A stretch of 64,000 nt of DNA from Azoarcus sp. Aa7 (GCF_014822185.1 NZ_QVLR01000028.1:1-64000), one strand, 5' to 3'; shown: positions 9,330 through 19,099, counted from the stretch's first letter. Program-made: numbers and translations. Notes: generated by a model from the sequence alone, not told the origin.

Positions 9330-9514
9330 TATACCTGGCTGCGCCAAGACAAAACCGGAGTAGCGCCGATCCGCGCTGGACAGTCAGGCAGACCATTTTG
9401 CTGCAGTGCCGCAATTCGACATGACGAGGCCGGGCGGACGCGCGCGGCATTCCGGTAAAATCGCCACCCGGTCGACCAATGGCGACCCCAATCCAGCCGA
9501 CAACGGAGTCAAAG

Positions 9515-9934
9515 ATGGAATGCACGATCAAATGGGTCGACGGGATGACCTTCCTTGCCGAAACCGGCACCGGTCACGTCGTTGCGATGGACGGAGCCCC
9601 GGAGGCGGGCGGACGCAACCTCGCGCCGCGGCCGATGGAGATGATGCTGGCGGGGGCCGGCGGCTGCACGGCGTTCGATGTGGTGCTGATCCTGCAGCGC
9701 GGCCGTCACGATGTACGCAACTGCGAGGTGAAGCTCGTGGCGGAACGGGCCGAGACAGATCCCAAGGTGTTCACGCGCATCACCTTCCAGTTCACGGTGA
9801 CCGGCAAGGGGCTGAAGCGCGAAACGGTGGAACGCGCGGTTCACCTGTCGGCGGAGAAATACTGCTCCGCCTCGATCATGCTGGCCAAGACGGCCGAGAT
9901 GATCCACGAAGTGACGATCGTCGACGTAGACTAG
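9515..9934 (+). CDS. OsmC family protein (YhfA-like)
   Basis: OsmC/Ohr-fold protein of 139 residues. Members with studied function reduce organic hydroperoxides through a cysteine pair. The YhfA-type branch is poorly characterised. The product has the family helix LAGAGGCTAFDVVLILQRGRH with one cysteine there and another in EKYCSASIML, the two positions expected for the redox pair. The start at 9515 is chosen for GGAG upstream. An earlier in-frame ATG at 9479 has no such site. It stands alone, convergent with coq7. Confidence 0.88.
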   Translation: MECTIKWVDGMTFLAETGTGHVVAMDGAPEAGGRNLAPRPMEMMLAGAGGCTAFDVVLILQRGRHDVRNCEVKLVAERAETDPKVFTRITFQFTVTGKGLKRETVERAVHLSAEKYCSASIMLAKTAEMIHEVTIVDVD

Positions 9935-9962
9935 TAAGGCGCCCCCGCAGCCGGAGGTGTCC

Positions 9963-9991
9963 GGGCAGGGGGGGGGGCGGTCGAGCCCTGC
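9963..9991. terminator. possible bidirectional terminator
   Basis: Arms GGGCAGGG (9963-9970) and CCCTGCCC (9984-9991) lie between the converging OsmC and coq7 genes. The stem is short and there is no clear T-tract. Confidence 0.4.
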
Positions 9992-10003
9992 CCTGTCTTC
10001 GGG

Positions 10004-10621
10004 TCAGACGCGGTACGCGGTGGTCGTCATGACCCGGGCCATGAGCTTCATCGCGGCCTTGACAGGGCCGGGAAGCTCCTGCGCGCCGAGGCCGATGGCG
10101 GTGTCGGCGTGGCGCGCTTCGTCGATCTTCATCTGCCCGATGATCTCGCGCGATTTCTGGTCCTCGGCCGGCAGCTGATCGAGGTGCCCGCCGAGATGGG
10201 CCTCCACCTGGCGCTCGGTTTCCGCGAGGAATCCGAGATTCCAGCGGTCGCCGAGCCGCCCCGCCAGCATTCCCAACGCCAGCGACCCGCCGTACCACAG
10301 GGGGTTTAGCAGGCTCGTGCGTCCGCCGAGTTCGGCGATGCGCTGTTCGGTCCAGGCGAGATGTTCGGTCTCTTCATTCGAGGCCTGCTCGAGTTCGCGC
10401 CGCACACTGGCGTCGCGGGACATGATGGCCTGCCCTTGGTAGAGGGCCTGGGCGCAGATCTCGCCGCAGTGATTGACGCGCATGAGACCGGCGACGTGTT
10501 CGCGCTGGGCGTCGCTGAACAGGGTATCCGGCATGTCGCCGCCGGGTATGGGGCGCACCGAGCGCGCGGGGGCGAACAGGGTACGCAAGGCCTTGTCGAA
10601 TTCGACGATGAGATGATCCAT
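10004..10621 (-). CDS. coq7: 2-polyprenyl-3-methyl-6-methoxy-1,4-benzoquinol hydroxylase (Coq7)
   Basis: Diiron hydroxylase of ubiquinone synthesis that hydroxylates demethoxyubiquinol, used by many betaproteobacteria in place of UbiF. The 205-residue product has the ferritin-like four-helix iron ligands: [37 protein letters not shown] and KIDEARHAD supply the two E-(x)-ExxH sets. It indicates aerobic respiration with ubiquinone. It is followed by OsmC in the opposite direction, and the CNP1-like gene lies 23 bases upstream on the same strand. Confidence 0.95.
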   Translation of the reverse strand: MDHLIVEFDKALRTLFAPARSVRPIPGGDMPDTLFSDAQREHVAGLMRVNHCGEICAQALYQGQAIMSRDASVRRELEQASNEETEHLAWTEQRIAELGGRTSLLNPLWYGGSLALGMLAGRLGDRWNLGFLAETERQVEAHLGGHLDQLPAEDQKSREIIGQMKIDEARHADTAIGLGAQELPGPVKAAMKLMARVMTTTAYRV

Positions 10622-10644
10622 GGGGGTTTCCTCGGTCGGCAGGC

Positions 10645-11187
10645 TTATTTTCCCGACTTCATGAAGGTGCTGGCTTCGCCACGCAGCCGCCGCAGGACTT
10701 CGTTGCGGTCGCGCGGCGGCACCGGGCCGTCGCAGATGTGGTCTTCCGAAAGCGCCGCGCGGGGGCGGTTATAGGCGTTGTCTACGATCGGCTTCCATTC
10801 CTCGTCGCGCACGGCGGACCATTGTCCGCCGGCGCGACCGGTCGCGTACAGGCGCCAGGTGCCGCTGGCGCAGCGGATGCCTTCGTGCGTGACGTTCATT
10901 GCGCCCCCGGCAGTGCGGATCACCAGGGTGTAGCGGACGACACCGTCGTCGCCGACCATGATGCTGTCCTCGTCGACGTAGAAGTGGTTGGGCGACGCGC
11001 TGCTGACGAAAAATTCGCGCAGATCGCCTTCGCGCGGCGGCGCCGGCAGCGTGTGCTCGCCCTCCTTCCACTCGGGATCGAGGTCGGTGAGGAGCCCGGC
11101 AATTGCCGGGGCCGAAAAACAGACGAGGGCCACGAGGCCCCCGCGGATGATGGGTTGCAGCAGCGTCAAACTCGCAGGTCTCCACAC
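10645..11187 (-). CDS. CNP1-like family secreted protein
   Basis: Protein of about 180 residues resembling the CNP1-like family, whose function is not established. An N-terminal hydrophobic stretch ([16 protein letters not shown]) looks like a signal peptide, so it is probably periplasmic. Two cysteines (GIRCASG and DHICDGP) could form a disulfide. Start choice: GTG at 11187, overlapping the end of the DUF3501 gene by 22 bases, or TTG at 11169, which overlaps its stop codon and has GGAG upstream. Either way it is translationally close to the DUF3501 gene and likely in the same transcript. Confidence 0.75.
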   Translation of the reverse strand: MWRPASLTLLQPIIRGGLVALVCFSAPAIAGLLTDLDPEWKEGEHTLPAPPREGDLREFFVSSASPNHFYVDEDSIMVGDDGVVRYTLVIRTAGGAMNVTHEGIRCASGTWRLYATGRAGGQWSAVRDEEWKPIVDNAYNRPRAALSEDHICDGPVPPRDRNEVLRRLRGEASTFMKSGK

Positions 11188-11753
11188 AAGGATTGCCGGA
11201 TCGCGTCGGGTACGGGTTCCACGACCGCCGTCAAGGCGGGGTGATCGACACCGATCGCGAGCGCGGCACCTGCATGCAGGGCGCGGGTCTGCGCGGGCGG
11301 CAGTTCGAAGCGGAGGAAGTGCACCGCGGACGTCTTCTCGCCATTGTCGCGTTCCAGGTCCTCGTCCGCAATCGCGAAGATCGGTTCGCCACCGCCGACG
11401 CGCACCCAGACACGGCGCTCGATCCCGATCAGGCGGGCGAGCCAGAGTCGCCGCTGATCCTCTGCGGAGAACTCGATCATCATCGTCGCCTTCCAGTTGC
11501 CGCCGTCAGGAACGAGCGGATTGTAGGCGTCGAGCTCGTCCCGGATGCCGGCCTCCTCGAAGGTGCGCTCGATGCGCAGCATTTCCTGGATCTGGTAGCG
11601 GATCGTGAGTTCGTCCTCGAAGATCAGCGTGACGTGTTCGCCGAGATGCAGCGTGCGCGCCTTCTTGTGCGCGATGACGCGACTGCGGAAGGCGGTGCGC
11701 TGGCGGGCGTAGGCTTCGAGGCTGAGAAGGCTGTCGCGGGAAATTGCGTTCAT
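11166..11753 (-). CDS. DUF3501 family protein
   Basis: Cytoplasmic protein of 195 residues matching the DUF3501 family, of unknown function. No signal peptide, membrane segment or metal motif is obvious. It begins 12 bases after the Fe-S oxidoreductase stop, so the two are almost certainly co-transcribed. From general knowledge this gene commonly neighbours a rubrerythrin and a CCG-domain Fe-S protein, as here, which points to a shared redox or stress role. Confidence 0.85.
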   Translation of the reverse strand: MNAISRDSLLSLEAYARQRTAFRSRVIAHKKARTLHLGEHVTLIFEDELTIRYQIQEMLRIERTFEEAGIRDELDAYNPLVPDGGNWKATMMIEFSAEDQRRLWLARLIGIERRVWVRVGGGEPIFAIADEDLERDNGEKTSAVHFLRFELPPAQTRALHAGAALAIGVDHPALTAVVEPVPDAIRQSLCGDLRV

Positions 11754-11765
11754 CGGCTCGGATCC

Positions 11766-13106
11766 TCACAGTCCGTAGGCCCTGCGCAGCAGGGCAAGGG
11801 GGTGGGCCTTCTCTGCCGCGAGCTCGGTGCCGGCGTCGCGGATGCCCTGCCGGATGTGACGGGCGGCGATGGGGCAGTCGGAGCTGATGAAGTCAGGGGC
11901 TGCCTGCGCCATCTGACGGAACACGGGGCGCCCGATCTTCATCGACTGTTCGAAGTACTCTTCCTTGACCCCCCATGTGCCGTCGTGACCGGCGCAGCGT
12001 TCGACGGTGGTGACGTCGGTGCCCGGGACGAGCTGCAGCATCTCGCGCGTCTTCTGTCCGATGTTCTGCACGCGGCTGTGGCAGGGAATGTGGTAGGAAA
12101 CCTTGCCGAGCGGCTGCTTGAAGTCGGTCTTCAGCAGGCCGTCGCGGTGGCGGAGGATGAAGTACTCGAAGGGGTCGAACATCGCGTTGGCGACGGCCTT
12201 GATGTCTGCGTCATCCGGGAAGAGCAGCGGGAGCTCCTGCTTGAACATCAGTGCACACGAAGGCACTGCGGCGAGGATCGCGTAGCCGTCGCGCGCGAGT
12301 TCCGCGAGCGGGGGGATGTTCACGTCCTTCAGGCGCCGCACGCCCTCGAGGTCGCCGAGTTCGAGCTTGGGCATGCCGCAACAGGCTTCCTGACGGGCGA
12401 GGACGGCGGGGATCTCGTTGTGCGCGAGCACGGCGACGAGGTCGTGGCCGATGCCGGGCTCGTTGTAGTTGATGTAGCAGGTCGAGAAGATCGCGACCTT
12501 GCCCGGCGTGCGTTCGCCATCGCGCACGGGCCACTCTGCCCGGACGTCGGCGGCGCTACGGAAGCGGGTCGGGGCGTAAGGCGGCAGCTCCCGCCGCTTG
12601 TCGACGCCGAGCACGGACTGCAGGACGGCGCGCGCGGCGCCGTTGCGGTTGGCGGCGTTGACGGTCTGGGCGACGACCGGAATCGCGGCGAGCTTGCCGA
12701 GCGCATCCGTGCTGGTGAGCACCTTGTCGCGCAGGCGCACTTCGCCCTTGCGGAACTTGACCGCCTTGGCCCGCAGCATGAGGTGCGGGAAATCGACGTT
12801 CCACGGATGCGGCGGAACGTAAGGACACTTCGTCATAAAGCACAGGTCGCACAGGTAGCACTGATCGACGACCTTGACGAAGTCCTTCTTCGCAACGCCG
12901 TCGACTTCGCCGGTGCTGCCCTCGTCGACGAGGTCGAAGAGGGTCGGGAACGCGTTGCACAGGTTCACGCAGCGCCGGCATCCATGACAGATGTCGAATA
13001 CGCGCTCGAGCTCGTGGTCGAGCCTGGCTTGGTCGTAGTAATCGGGCCGATGCCACGCGATCGGGTGGCGCGTGGGGGCTTCGAGACTGCCTTCCCGCTT
13101 GGACAT
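11766..13106 (-). CDS. iron-sulfur oxidoreductase with CCG domains (GlpC/HdrD-like)
   Basis: 446-residue protein with two [4Fe-4S] ferredoxin-type motifs: [11 protein letters not shown] followed by [14 protein letters not shown] pair of CCG-type regions follows. The first is canonical ([10 protein letters not shown]). The second reads ERCAGHDG, so the middle cysteine of CCG is alanine, and upstream cysteines are at STCYINY and HIPCHSR. Proteins of this build pass electrons to or from quinones or partner dehydrogenases (GlpC, glycolate oxidase GlcF, HdrD). No dehydrogenase gene is adjacent, so the partner is unknown. The start at 13106 has GGAGG upstream. It is co-transcribed with DUF3501 and lies 96 bases after the rubrerythrin gene. 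Confidence 0.88.
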   Translation of the reverse strand: MSKREGSLEAPTRHPIAWHRPDYYDQARLDHELERVFDICHGCRRCVNLCNAFPTLFDLVDEGSTGEVDGVAKKDFVKVVDQCYLCDLCFMTKCPYVPPHPWNVDFPHLMLRAKAVKFRKGEVRLRDKVLTSTDALGKLAAIPVVAQTVNAANRNGAARAVLQSVLGVDKRRELPPYAPTRFRSAADVRAEWPVRDGERTPGKVAIFSTCYINYNEPGIGHDLVAVLAHNEIPAVLARQEACCGMPKLELGDLEGVRRLKDVNIPPLAELARDGYAILAAVPSCALMFKQELPLLFPDDADIKAVANAMFDPFEYFILRHRDGLLKTDFKQPLGKVSYHIPCHSRVQNIGQKTREMLQLVPGTDVTTVERCAGHDGTWGVKEEYFEQSMKIGRPVFRQMAQAAPDFISSDCPIAARHIRQGIRDAGTELAAEKAHPLALLRRAYGL

Positions 13107-13202
13107 GCGACCTCCCTTTGCGCGCGACCCGCCGGCGCGCGGCATTCGAGAAGGGGTCAGGGCGGCCCGCGCGGCTGCCCGCTGCCGGATCCGCCTCCGG
13201 AC

Positions 13203-13622
13203 TCAGTCCTGCAGTGCGTCCAGTGCTTTCTGGAAACGGTTGGCGTGCGAACGCTCCGCCTTGGCGAGCGTCTCGAACCAGTCGGCGATCTCGTCGAAGC
13301 CTTCATCGCGCGCGACTTTCGACATGCCCGGGTACATGTCGGTGTACTCGTGGGTTTCGCCCGCGATGGCAGCGCCGAGGTTGGCGCGCGTGGCGCCGAT
13401 CGGCAGGCCGGTGGCCGGGTCGCCACAGGCTTCGAGATATTCGAGGTGGCCGTGCGCATGCCCGGTTTCGCCTTCCGCCGTCGAGCGGAACACGGCTGCG
13501 ACGTCGTTCTGGCCTTCGACGTCGGCCTTCGCCGCGAAGTACAGGTAGCGGCGGTTGGCTTGCGATTCGCCCGCAAACGCGGCCTTCAGGTTAGTTTCGG
13601 TCCTGGATCCCTTGAGTTCCAT
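13203..13622 (-). CDS. rubrerythrin family protein (erythrin, no rubredoxin domain)
   Basis: Diiron ferritin-like protein of 139 residues. Rubrerythrins reduce hydrogen peroxide in anaerobes and microaerophiles. The iron ligands are visible in the order [25 protein letters not shown] and [10 protein letters not shown]. The C-terminal rubredoxin domain of classic rubrerythrins is absent, so electrons must come from another protein. The adjacent Fe-S oxidoreductase is the obvious candidate, though this is inference. The start at 13622 follows GAGGAGACG. Confidence 0.93.
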   Translation of the reverse strand: MELKGSRTETNLKAAFAGESQANRRYLYFAAKADVEGQNDVAAVFRSTAEGETGHAHGHLEYLEACGDPATGLPIGATRANLGAAIAGETHEYTDMYPGMSKVARDEGFDEIADWFETLAKAERSHANRFQKALDALQD

Positions 13623-13766
13623 GGTCGTCTCCTCGTTCGGTGTTTCGAAGATCCGCCCCGGTCTGCCGCCGGGGATGCTTGAAGCCTAGAAGGCGCGAGC
13701 GCCAAGCGAAAATTGAATGGGACTATGTTTTCGATGGCGCCCGGCTATGGGGAGGATTTCCGCAAT

Positions 13767-14360
13767 TCAGGCCGCGATCGCGGCCTCGATCTCGGCGAAG
13801 GTGCGCGCGATCTCCGTGATCATCGGCTGCGGTTCGCCGAGTTGGCGTGCGATCTGCGATGCGGAGAAGATGCCGCGGATGAGGCCGCGACCGCCCTCCT
13901 CGCGCTCCAGCACCAGCGCATGCTGACGGCCGGAACGCCGCAAGGTGGCGACGATGTGACCCACGTCGGCACGCATGACCTCGCCGAGTTCGACGGCCTC
14001 GGTCTTCTCGAGCGGCGTCATGACGCTATCGACGGTCAGTTCGCCGAGCGGCACGCCGCGTTCGCGCGCGGTATGGACGGGACGCTCGCCGAGCAGGTCG
14101 GCGACGGAGAGGACGCCGCGCACGAGGTGGCGCGCATCGGTCACGAGGAGCAGCCGGACACCGCGCAGGAGCATCGCGCGGTTGGCGTCGTCGAGCAGCG
14201 TTTCGCCGGAAATGGTCGCGGCGGGCACTCGAGTGAAGTCGGTCATGACTTCGACCGCGGGAGACGAGGCGGATACCTTGCGGCTTTCATCCGTTCTGGC
14301 GACTTCGCAGTGCAAGCCTGCCAGCCGGGCTTGCGGAAGCGGTTCGAATTCCCGGTTCAT
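13767..14360 (-). CDS. CBS-domain protein
   Basis: 197-residue protein with two CBS repeats (about residues 38-100 and 112-175; motifs VEVMTDFTRVP and VDSVMTPLEKTEAV). CBS pairs bind adenine nucleotides and act as energy or ligand sensors. No catalytic domain is fused. The start at 14360 has GGAGG. The gene is upstream of rubrerythrin on the same strand with 144 bases between, so co-transcription is possible but not clear. Confidence 0.85.
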   Translation of the reverse strand: MNREFEPLPQARLAGLHCEVARTDESRKVSASSPAVEVMTDFTRVPAATISGETLLDDANRAMLLRGVRLLLVTDARHLVRGVLSVADLLGERPVHTARERGVPLGELTVDSVMTPLEKTEAVELGEVMRADVGHIVATLRRSGRQHALVLEREEGGRGLIRGIFSASQIARQLGEPQPMITEIARTFAEIEAAIAA

Positions 14361-14550
14361 GAGCACCTCCCATTGCAGACGATGGCGTGGAGGGGCGCAT
14401 GCTTGCCTTGCGGACATCGCATCGAGACACTTCACGCGCGCCCCGCGAACGGCGCTGTCGATGCGCGCGCCGCGGCCGGTCGGAAACCGGCATAAGCAGT
14501 TCGACCGGCCACCCGTTCAACGGTTCAGCAGCAGGCGGGCGGGCATGAAG

Positions 14551-14603
14551 AAAAAAACGCCGCCGCGACACGCCCGGAAGATCCGGCAGCGCCGCGGCGG
14601 CGT
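14551..14603 (-). terminator. terminator after rppH
   Basis: Arms 14593-14603 and 14557-14567 (CGCGGCGGCGT type, 11 bp), followed on the minus strand by a run of seven Ts (A run at 14551-14557 on the plus strand). It is placed 11 bases after the rppH stop. Confidence 0.82.
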
Positions 14604-14614
14604 CGATGCCGCGC

Positions 14615-15145
14615 TCAGGGCTCGCGCGCTTCCGCGGCGGCCCGGTAGGCTTCAGGCAGCTCTCCGGGACGGACCCGGAACAGGTTTTTCGCCAGCTCCA
14701 GCAGTGCCTGCTGGTACACCTGCCGCTTGAACTCTATGACAGCTTCCAGCGGCACCCAATACTCGCTCCAGCGCCAGGCATCGAACTCCGGATGATTGCT
14801 GGCTCGCAGGCAGACGTCGGAATCACGGCCTACCAGCCGCAGGAGAAACCAGATCTGTTTCTGCCCGCGGTAGGTGTTGCGCCATTCCCTCTTTATCCAG
14901 TGTTTCGGAACGTCATACCTCAACCAGCCGCGCGTGCGGCCAAGAATCTTCACATGCTCGGGGCGCAGACCCACTTCTTCGAAGAGTTCCCGGAACATCG
15001 CCTGCTCGGGAGATTCCCCGTGCTTGATGCCCCCCTGCGGGAACTGCCAGGAATGTTCGCGAATCCGTTTGCCCCAGAACACCTCGTTGCGCGCGTTGAC
15101 CAGAACGATGCCGACGTTCGGGCGATAGCCTTCACGGTCGAGCAT
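14615..15145 (-). CDS. rppH: RNA pyrophosphohydrolase RppH (Nudix)
   Basis: Removes pyrophosphate from the 5' end of triphosphorylated mRNA, which starts RNase E-dependent decay. The 176-residue product has the full Nudix box [22 protein letters not shown] and the RppH N-terminus [14 protein letters not shown]. The start at 15145 is preceded by GAAGG. It ends at a good terminator and is divergent from proS, which begins about 220 bases away. Confidence 0.95.
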   Translation of the reverse strand: MLDREGYRPNVGIVLVNARNEVFWGKRIREHSWQFPQGGIKHGESPEQAMFRELFEEVGLRPEHVKILGRTRGWLRYDVPKHWIKREWRNTYRGQKQIWFLLRLVGRDSDVCLRASNHPEFDAWRWSEYWVPLEAVIEFKRQVYQQALLELAKNLFRVRPGELPEAYRAAAEAREP

Positions 15146-15363
15146 GATCAAACCTTCAATTCATGAGAGTTGTAGCAATTTTTTCACACTTACCCTGCCT
15201 TGGAAAGGCGCGACCCGTGGCATGTTCCCGTTTCCGCAGTGCTTTTTGCCGCGCGGGGGCCGGAAATTGCGCCAGCCCCGAATGTGCAGCACGGCGCGTA
15301 CCCGACGCGCACGCGACCGGCTAAAATCCATGGTTTGCCCAACCGACTACCGCGGACTCAAGA

Positions 15364-17112
15364 ATGCGTGCCAGCCAGTATTTCATCTCCACCCTCAAGG
15401 AAGCCCCCGCCGATGCCGAGGTCGTCAGCCAGAAGCTGATGCTGCGTGCGGGCTTCATCCGCAAGGTTGCCGCCGGCATCTACAGCTACCTGCCGATCGG
15501 CCTGCGCGTGATCCGCAAGGTCGAGGAGATCGTGCGCGAGGAGATGAACCGCGCCGGCGCCCTCGAACTGATGATGCCGATGGTGCAACCCTCCGAGCTG
15601 TGGGCCGAGACCGGCCGCTGGGAGAAGATGGGCGAGGAGATGCTGCGCTTCAAGGATCGTCACGAGCGCGACTTCGCGCTGCAGCCGACCTCCGAGGAGG
15701 TGGTGACCGACATCGCGCGCCAGGAGCTGAAGAGCTACCGCCAGCTGCCGAAGAATTTCTACCAGATCCAGACCAAGTTCCGCGACGAGCGACGTCCGCG
15801 ATTCGGCGTGATGCGCGGGCGCGAATTCACGATGAAGGACGCCTACTCCTTCGACCGCAACATGGACGCCGCGGGCCGCAGCTACGACGCGATGTTCGCG
15901 GCGTACTGCCGCATCTTCGACCGCCTGGGCCTGACCTACCGTGCCGTAGCGGCCGACACCGGCGCGATCGGCGGCGACCGCTCGCACGAGTTCCAGGTGA
16001 TCGCGGACACCGGCGAGGACGCGATCGTCTATTGCCCGGATTCGGACTACGCCGCGAACATCGAGCTGGCCGAGGCGCTGCCGCTGCTGGCGTCGCGCGC
16101 GGCGCCGACCCACGGACTCGAGAAGACGCCGACCCCGGGCGCGGCGACTTGCGCCGACGTCGCGAAGCTGCTCGGCCTGTCGCTGGCGACGACGGTGAAG
16201 TCGCTGGTGCTTGCGACCGACGACGTCGATGACAAGGGGCAACCTGCAGGTGTGACGGTGTGGCTGCTGCTGGTACGCGGCGACCACGGGCTGAACGAAG
16301 TCAAGGCGAGCAAGGTCGAGGGCCTCAAGGCAGGCTTCCGCTTCGCGACCGAGGCCGAGATCCACGAGCACTTCGGCTGCAAGCCCGGCTACCTCGGGCC
16401 GATCGGCATGAAGAAGGCGGTTAAGGTGATCGCCGACCGCACGGTGGCGAACATGTCGGACTTCATCTGCGGCGCCAACGACGAGGACTACCACTACACG
16501 GGCGCCAACTGGGGCCGCGACCTGCCCGAGCCGGACGTCGTCGCCGACTTGCGCAACGTGGTCGAGGGCGACCCGAGCCCGGACGGCAAGGGGCGCCTCG
16601 CGATCCAGCGCGGCATCGAGGTGGGCCATGTGTTCTACCTCGGCACGAAGTACTCGAAGGCGATGAACGCGACCTTCCTCGACGAGGACGGCAAGCCCAA
16701 GCACTTCGAGATGGGCTGCTACGGCATCGGCGTGACGCGCATCCTGGGCGCGGCGATCGAGCAGAACAACGACGCGCGCGGCATCATCTGGCCGGACGCG
16801 CTCGCGCCCTTCCGCATCGTCGTGTGCCCGGTGGGCTGGGGCAAGTCGGACGCGGTGCGCAGCGAGGCGCTGAAGCTCTATGAAGGACTGCTCGCCGCAG
16901 GCGTGGATGCGATCCTCGACGACCGCGACGAGCGCCCGGGCGTGATGTTCGCCGACTGGGAGCTGATCGGCGTGCCGCATCGCGTGGTGATCGGCGAGCG
17001 CGGGCTGAAGGAAGGCATGGCCGAATACCAGGGCCGGCGCGAGGCGGAGGCGACCAAGGTGGCGATCGGCGATCTTGCCGGTTTCGTTGCCGCGAAGCTG
17101 CGGGGCCAATGA
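15364..17112 (+). CDS. proS: prolyl-tRNA synthetase
   Basis: Charges tRNA-Pro. The 582-residue enzyme is the bacterial form with class II motifs ([13 protein letters not shown], then [18 protein letters not shown]) and an inserted YbaK-like editing domain at about 225-400 that clears alanyl-tRNA-Pro. The C-terminal anticodon-binding domain ([28 protein letters not shown]) is complete. It overlaps the next gene by four bases (ATGA), implying coupled translation. Confidence 0.97.
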   Translation: MRASQYFISTLKEAPADAEVVSQKLMLRAGFIRKVAAGIYSYLPIGLRVIRKVEEIVREEMNRAGALELMMPMVQPSELWAETGRWEKMGEEMLRFKDRHERDFALQPTSEEVVTDIARQELKSYRQLPKNFYQIQTKFRDERRPRFGVMRGREFTMKDAYSFDRNMDAAGRSYDAMFAAYCRIFDRLGLTYRAVAADTGAIGGDRSHEFQVIADTGEDAIVYCPDSDYAANIELAEALPLLASRAAPTHGLEKTPTPGAATCADVAKLLGLSLATTVKSLVLATDDVDDKGQPAGVTVWLLLVRGDHGLNEVKASKVEGLKAGFRFATEAEIHEHFGCKPGYLGPIGMKKAVKVIADRTVANMSDFICGANDEDYHYTGANWGRDLPEPDVVADLRNVVEGDPSPDGKGRLAIQRGIEVGHVFYLGTKYSKAMNATFLDEDGKPKHFEMGCYGIGVTRILGAAIEQNNDARGIIWPDALAPFRIVVCPVGWGKSDAVRSEALKLYEGLLAAGVDAILDDRDERPGVMFADWELIGVPHRVVIGERGLKEGMAEYQGRREAEATKVAIGDLAGFVAAKLRGQ

Positions 17113-17777
17113 CTTTCGGCTATAACGGACGCATGACACGCACGCTCCGAACACTGCTGCGCGCCGCGCTGATGGCCGCCCTTGCCGTCAGCGGCGGGGC
17201 ATCGGCCGGCAACCAGATCTACGAGCCGATGGCGGCGAGCGTGCGGGCCGCGCTGCATGCGGCGGTGAGCGATGCCGGGGCGCCGGAGCTGCTGATCGCC
17301 GACGCGGGCGAGCGTGCGCGCTGGCTGGGCGAGATGTCGCGCCGCCTGGAGAAGCGCATCCCGGATCGCGCCTATCGGGAGGATCTGCTGACCTCGGTGC
17401 ATTACGAGGCGACCCGCGCAGGACTCGATCCGCAGCTTGTCCTCGGCCTGATCCAGGTCGAGAGCGGTTTCCGCAAGTACGCGGTATCGAGCGCCGGCGC
17501 GCGCGGCTACATGCAGGTGATGCCGTTCTGGGTCAGGACGATAGGCGGGGCGGACGACAACCTCTTCCATCTGCGCACGAACCTGCGCTACGGCTGCACG
17601 ATCCTGCGCCACTACCTCGACGTCGAGAAGGGCGACCTGTTCCGGGCGCTGGGGCGCTACAACGGGAGCCTCGGCCGCCCCGAATATCCGAACATGGTGC
17701 GCGCGGCGTGGGAGCGTCACTGGAGCTATCAGCCGCTGACGCTCGCCGTGACAGAGGCACGCGGCCAGACGAACTGA
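17109..17777 (+). CDS. lytic transglycosylase (SLT domain)
   Basis: Periplasmic muramidase-like enzyme that cleaves peptidoglycan to 1,6-anhydro products. The protein has about 222 residues with a signal peptide ([14 protein letters not shown]) and an SLT domain: the catalytic glutamate is in IQVESGF, followed by [15 protein letters not shown] and GRYNGSLG. Start at ATG 17109 overlapping the proS stop, or at ATG 17133. The proS-transglycosylase pair is common in betaproteobacteria. Confidence 0.9.
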   Translation: MTFGYNGRMTRTLRTLLRAALMAALAVSGGASAGNQIYEPMAASVRAALHAAVSDAGAPELLIADAGERARWLGEMSRRLEKRIPDRAYREDLLTSVHYEATRAGLDPQLVLGLIQVESGFRKYAVSSAGARGYMQVMPFWVRTIGGADDNLFHLRTNLRYGCTILRHYLDVEKGDLFRALGRYNGSLGRPEYPNMVRAAWERHWSYQPLTLAVTEARGQTN

Positions 17778-17807
17778 GCCGCCCAATCTTCAGACTCGGG
17801 AATCGAC

Positions 17808-18173
17808 ATGGAACACCGACTGTTTCGCCGCCGATCGATCTCGATTTCGTTTCGCGTGTACGACGCGGAAACGGGCAAATTCATCGGGCGCATCGGCGAC
17901 ATCAGCAAGAGCGGCCTGCTCGTATACGGCCCCGCCAAACTGCTGACGGGCCAACTGTACCGCCTGCGCATCGACCTGCCCGACGATCACGGCAAAGGCC
18001 GCAGCGTCGTATTGCCGGCCAAGGCAATGTGGTCGGGCTATGACACCAACCCGGAGTTCTGCAGCACGGGGTTCCGCCTGTTCGAACTGGACCGCCCGGA
18101 AAACGAGGCGGCATTGAAGTCGATGCTGTCGCGCTTCACGGTCGGCTTCGACGACGAAGACGGCGACAGTTGA
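17808..18173 (+). CDS. PilZ-domain protein
   Basis: Predicted cyclic-di-GMP receptor of 121 residues consisting of one PilZ domain. Both binding motifs are present: the arginine run in HRLFRRRSISISFRV and GDISKSGLLV, corresponding to (D/N)xSxxG. No output domain is fused, so it must act on a partner. It follows the lytic transglycosylase by 30 bases and may belong to the proS transcript. Confidence 0.9.
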   Translation: MEHRLFRRRSISISFRVYDAETGKFIGRIGDISKSGLLVYGPAKLLTGQLYRLRIDLPDDHGKGRSVVLPAKAMWSGYDTNPEFCSTGFRLFELDRPENEAALKSMLSRFTVGFDDEDGDS

Positions 18174-18179
18174 AGAACG

Positions 18180-18215
18180 ACCGGCAACCGGCCTCGTTGG
18201 AGGTCGGCTGCCGGT
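18180..18215. terminator. hairpin between converging pilZ and bactofilin genes
   Basis: Arms ACCGGCA (18180-18186) and TGCCGGT (18209-18215) with further pairing inside. The T-tract is poor, so termination strength is uncertain. Confidence 0.45.
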
Positions 18216-18237
18216 TCACGGACTGCAGAAAAGCCGC

Positions 18238-18882
18238 TCAGGCGCCGACGGCGACCTTCACGTTCGGCTCGTCGCGCCCGACTGCGCGCACGGTTTCGCG
18301 CCCGGTATCCTTGGCGTCCTTGGCATTGGCCAGCGACTGGACGTCGCCGGAAATCTCGCCGCCTTCCTCGATCAGGATCTTGCCGTAGCGGATCTTGCCG
18401 CTGACCCGGCCGGTCGAGTGGATGATCAGCTGGCTGCGGGCGGTCAGCTCGCCTTCGAAACGGCCGCGCACTTCCGCGACGTCGATGCCGACGGTGCCGG
18501 CGAACGAGCCGTTCTCGGCAATGCGGATCACGCGGCTGTCCATCGTCGCCTCGACACGACCTTCGACGACCAGGGTGTCGCAGTCGAGGATCTCGGCGCC
18601 CTTCAGCTTGACGTCCGGCCCGACGATCAGGCTGCTACCGGAGTCCTGGGGGGAGTCGTCGATCGCCGCGGCCGCGAGGCTCGCGGACGCAAGCGCCTTG
18701 TCGTCGGCGGCCGGAGAGGAGTCGCTGGACGATGCGGGCAGTTCGGTCGAGCTGCGCGACAGGCTTGCACCAGAGGACGCCGCCCCCGCGGTCAGACTGC
18801 CCGACGGAGACCGCATTGTGCCGTTGTTGCGCGAAGCCGGGGTATCTGGAACCTTGGGGAACAGGGCGGGTTTGTTGAACAT
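18238..18882 (-). CDS. bactofilin
   Basis: Polymer-forming cytoskeletal protein of 214 residues. A disordered Ser/Ala/Pro-rich N-terminus (about 1-85) precedes the bactofilin beta-helix core (about 86-185: IVGPDVKLKGAEIL, VEGRVEATM, GKIRYGKILIEEGGEISGDV). Bactofilins scaffold cell-wall enzymes, stalks or polar structures. The start at 18882 has AAGGAGAG upstream. A sigma-54-type promoter at 18945-18960 faces it, with two GlrR-type sites further upstream, so it is a probable target of the neighbouring GlrK/GlrR system. Confidence 0.93.
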   Translation of the reverse strand: MFNKPALFPKVPDTPASRNNGTMRSPSGSLTAGAASSGASLSRSSTELPASSSDSSPAADDKALASASLAAAAIDDSPQDSGSSLIVGPDVKLKGAEILDCDTLVVEGRVEATMDSRVIRIAENGSFAGTVGIDVAEVRGRFEGELTARSQLIIHSTGRVSGKIRYGKILIEEGGEISGDVQSLANAKDAKDTGRETVRAVGRDEPNVKVAVGA

Positions 18883-18944
18883 GGTCTCTCCTTGAATCCA
18901 TAAACGTTTCCGGGCCGACGATCATCGCCCCCGTGGCCCGCCAA

Positions 18945-18960
18945 AGCACGTGCCATGCCA
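18945..18960 (-). promoter_or_regulatory. sigma-54 promoter candidate for bactofilin
   Basis: On the minus strand TGGCATGGCACGTGCT has the GG-N10-GC spacing and fits TGGCAC-N5-TTGCT with small changes. It lies about 63 bases before the bactofilin start. The two GlrR-type sites are centred about 108 and 175 bases upstream of the predicted transcription start. Confidence 0.65.
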
Positions 18961-19032
18961 TGAATCTAAGACCATGAATTTTAGGAATTTATTTTCTGGA
19001 AAAGGGAAACCCGGGGAAACAGGGGCAAATTC

Positions 19033-19050
19033 TGTCGCCTGATGGCGACA
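19033..19050. promoter_or_regulatory. GlrR-type binding site 1
   Basis: TGTCGCCTGATGGCGACA matches the E. coli GlrR consensus TGTC-N10-GACA exactly and is a 7-bp dyad around a 4-base centre. It is in the glrK/bactofilin intergenic region. Confidence 0.72.
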
Positions 19051-19099
19051 GCCGAGACACGCAAAAAGCTCATCTTGCTGTTTTGATTGATGTTTGATG

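Noticed and set aside
9313-9570. 85-codon minus-strand frame over the FNR-like site
   Set aside because: No ribosome-binding site or family resemblance, and it covers a promoter-like AT-rich stretch.
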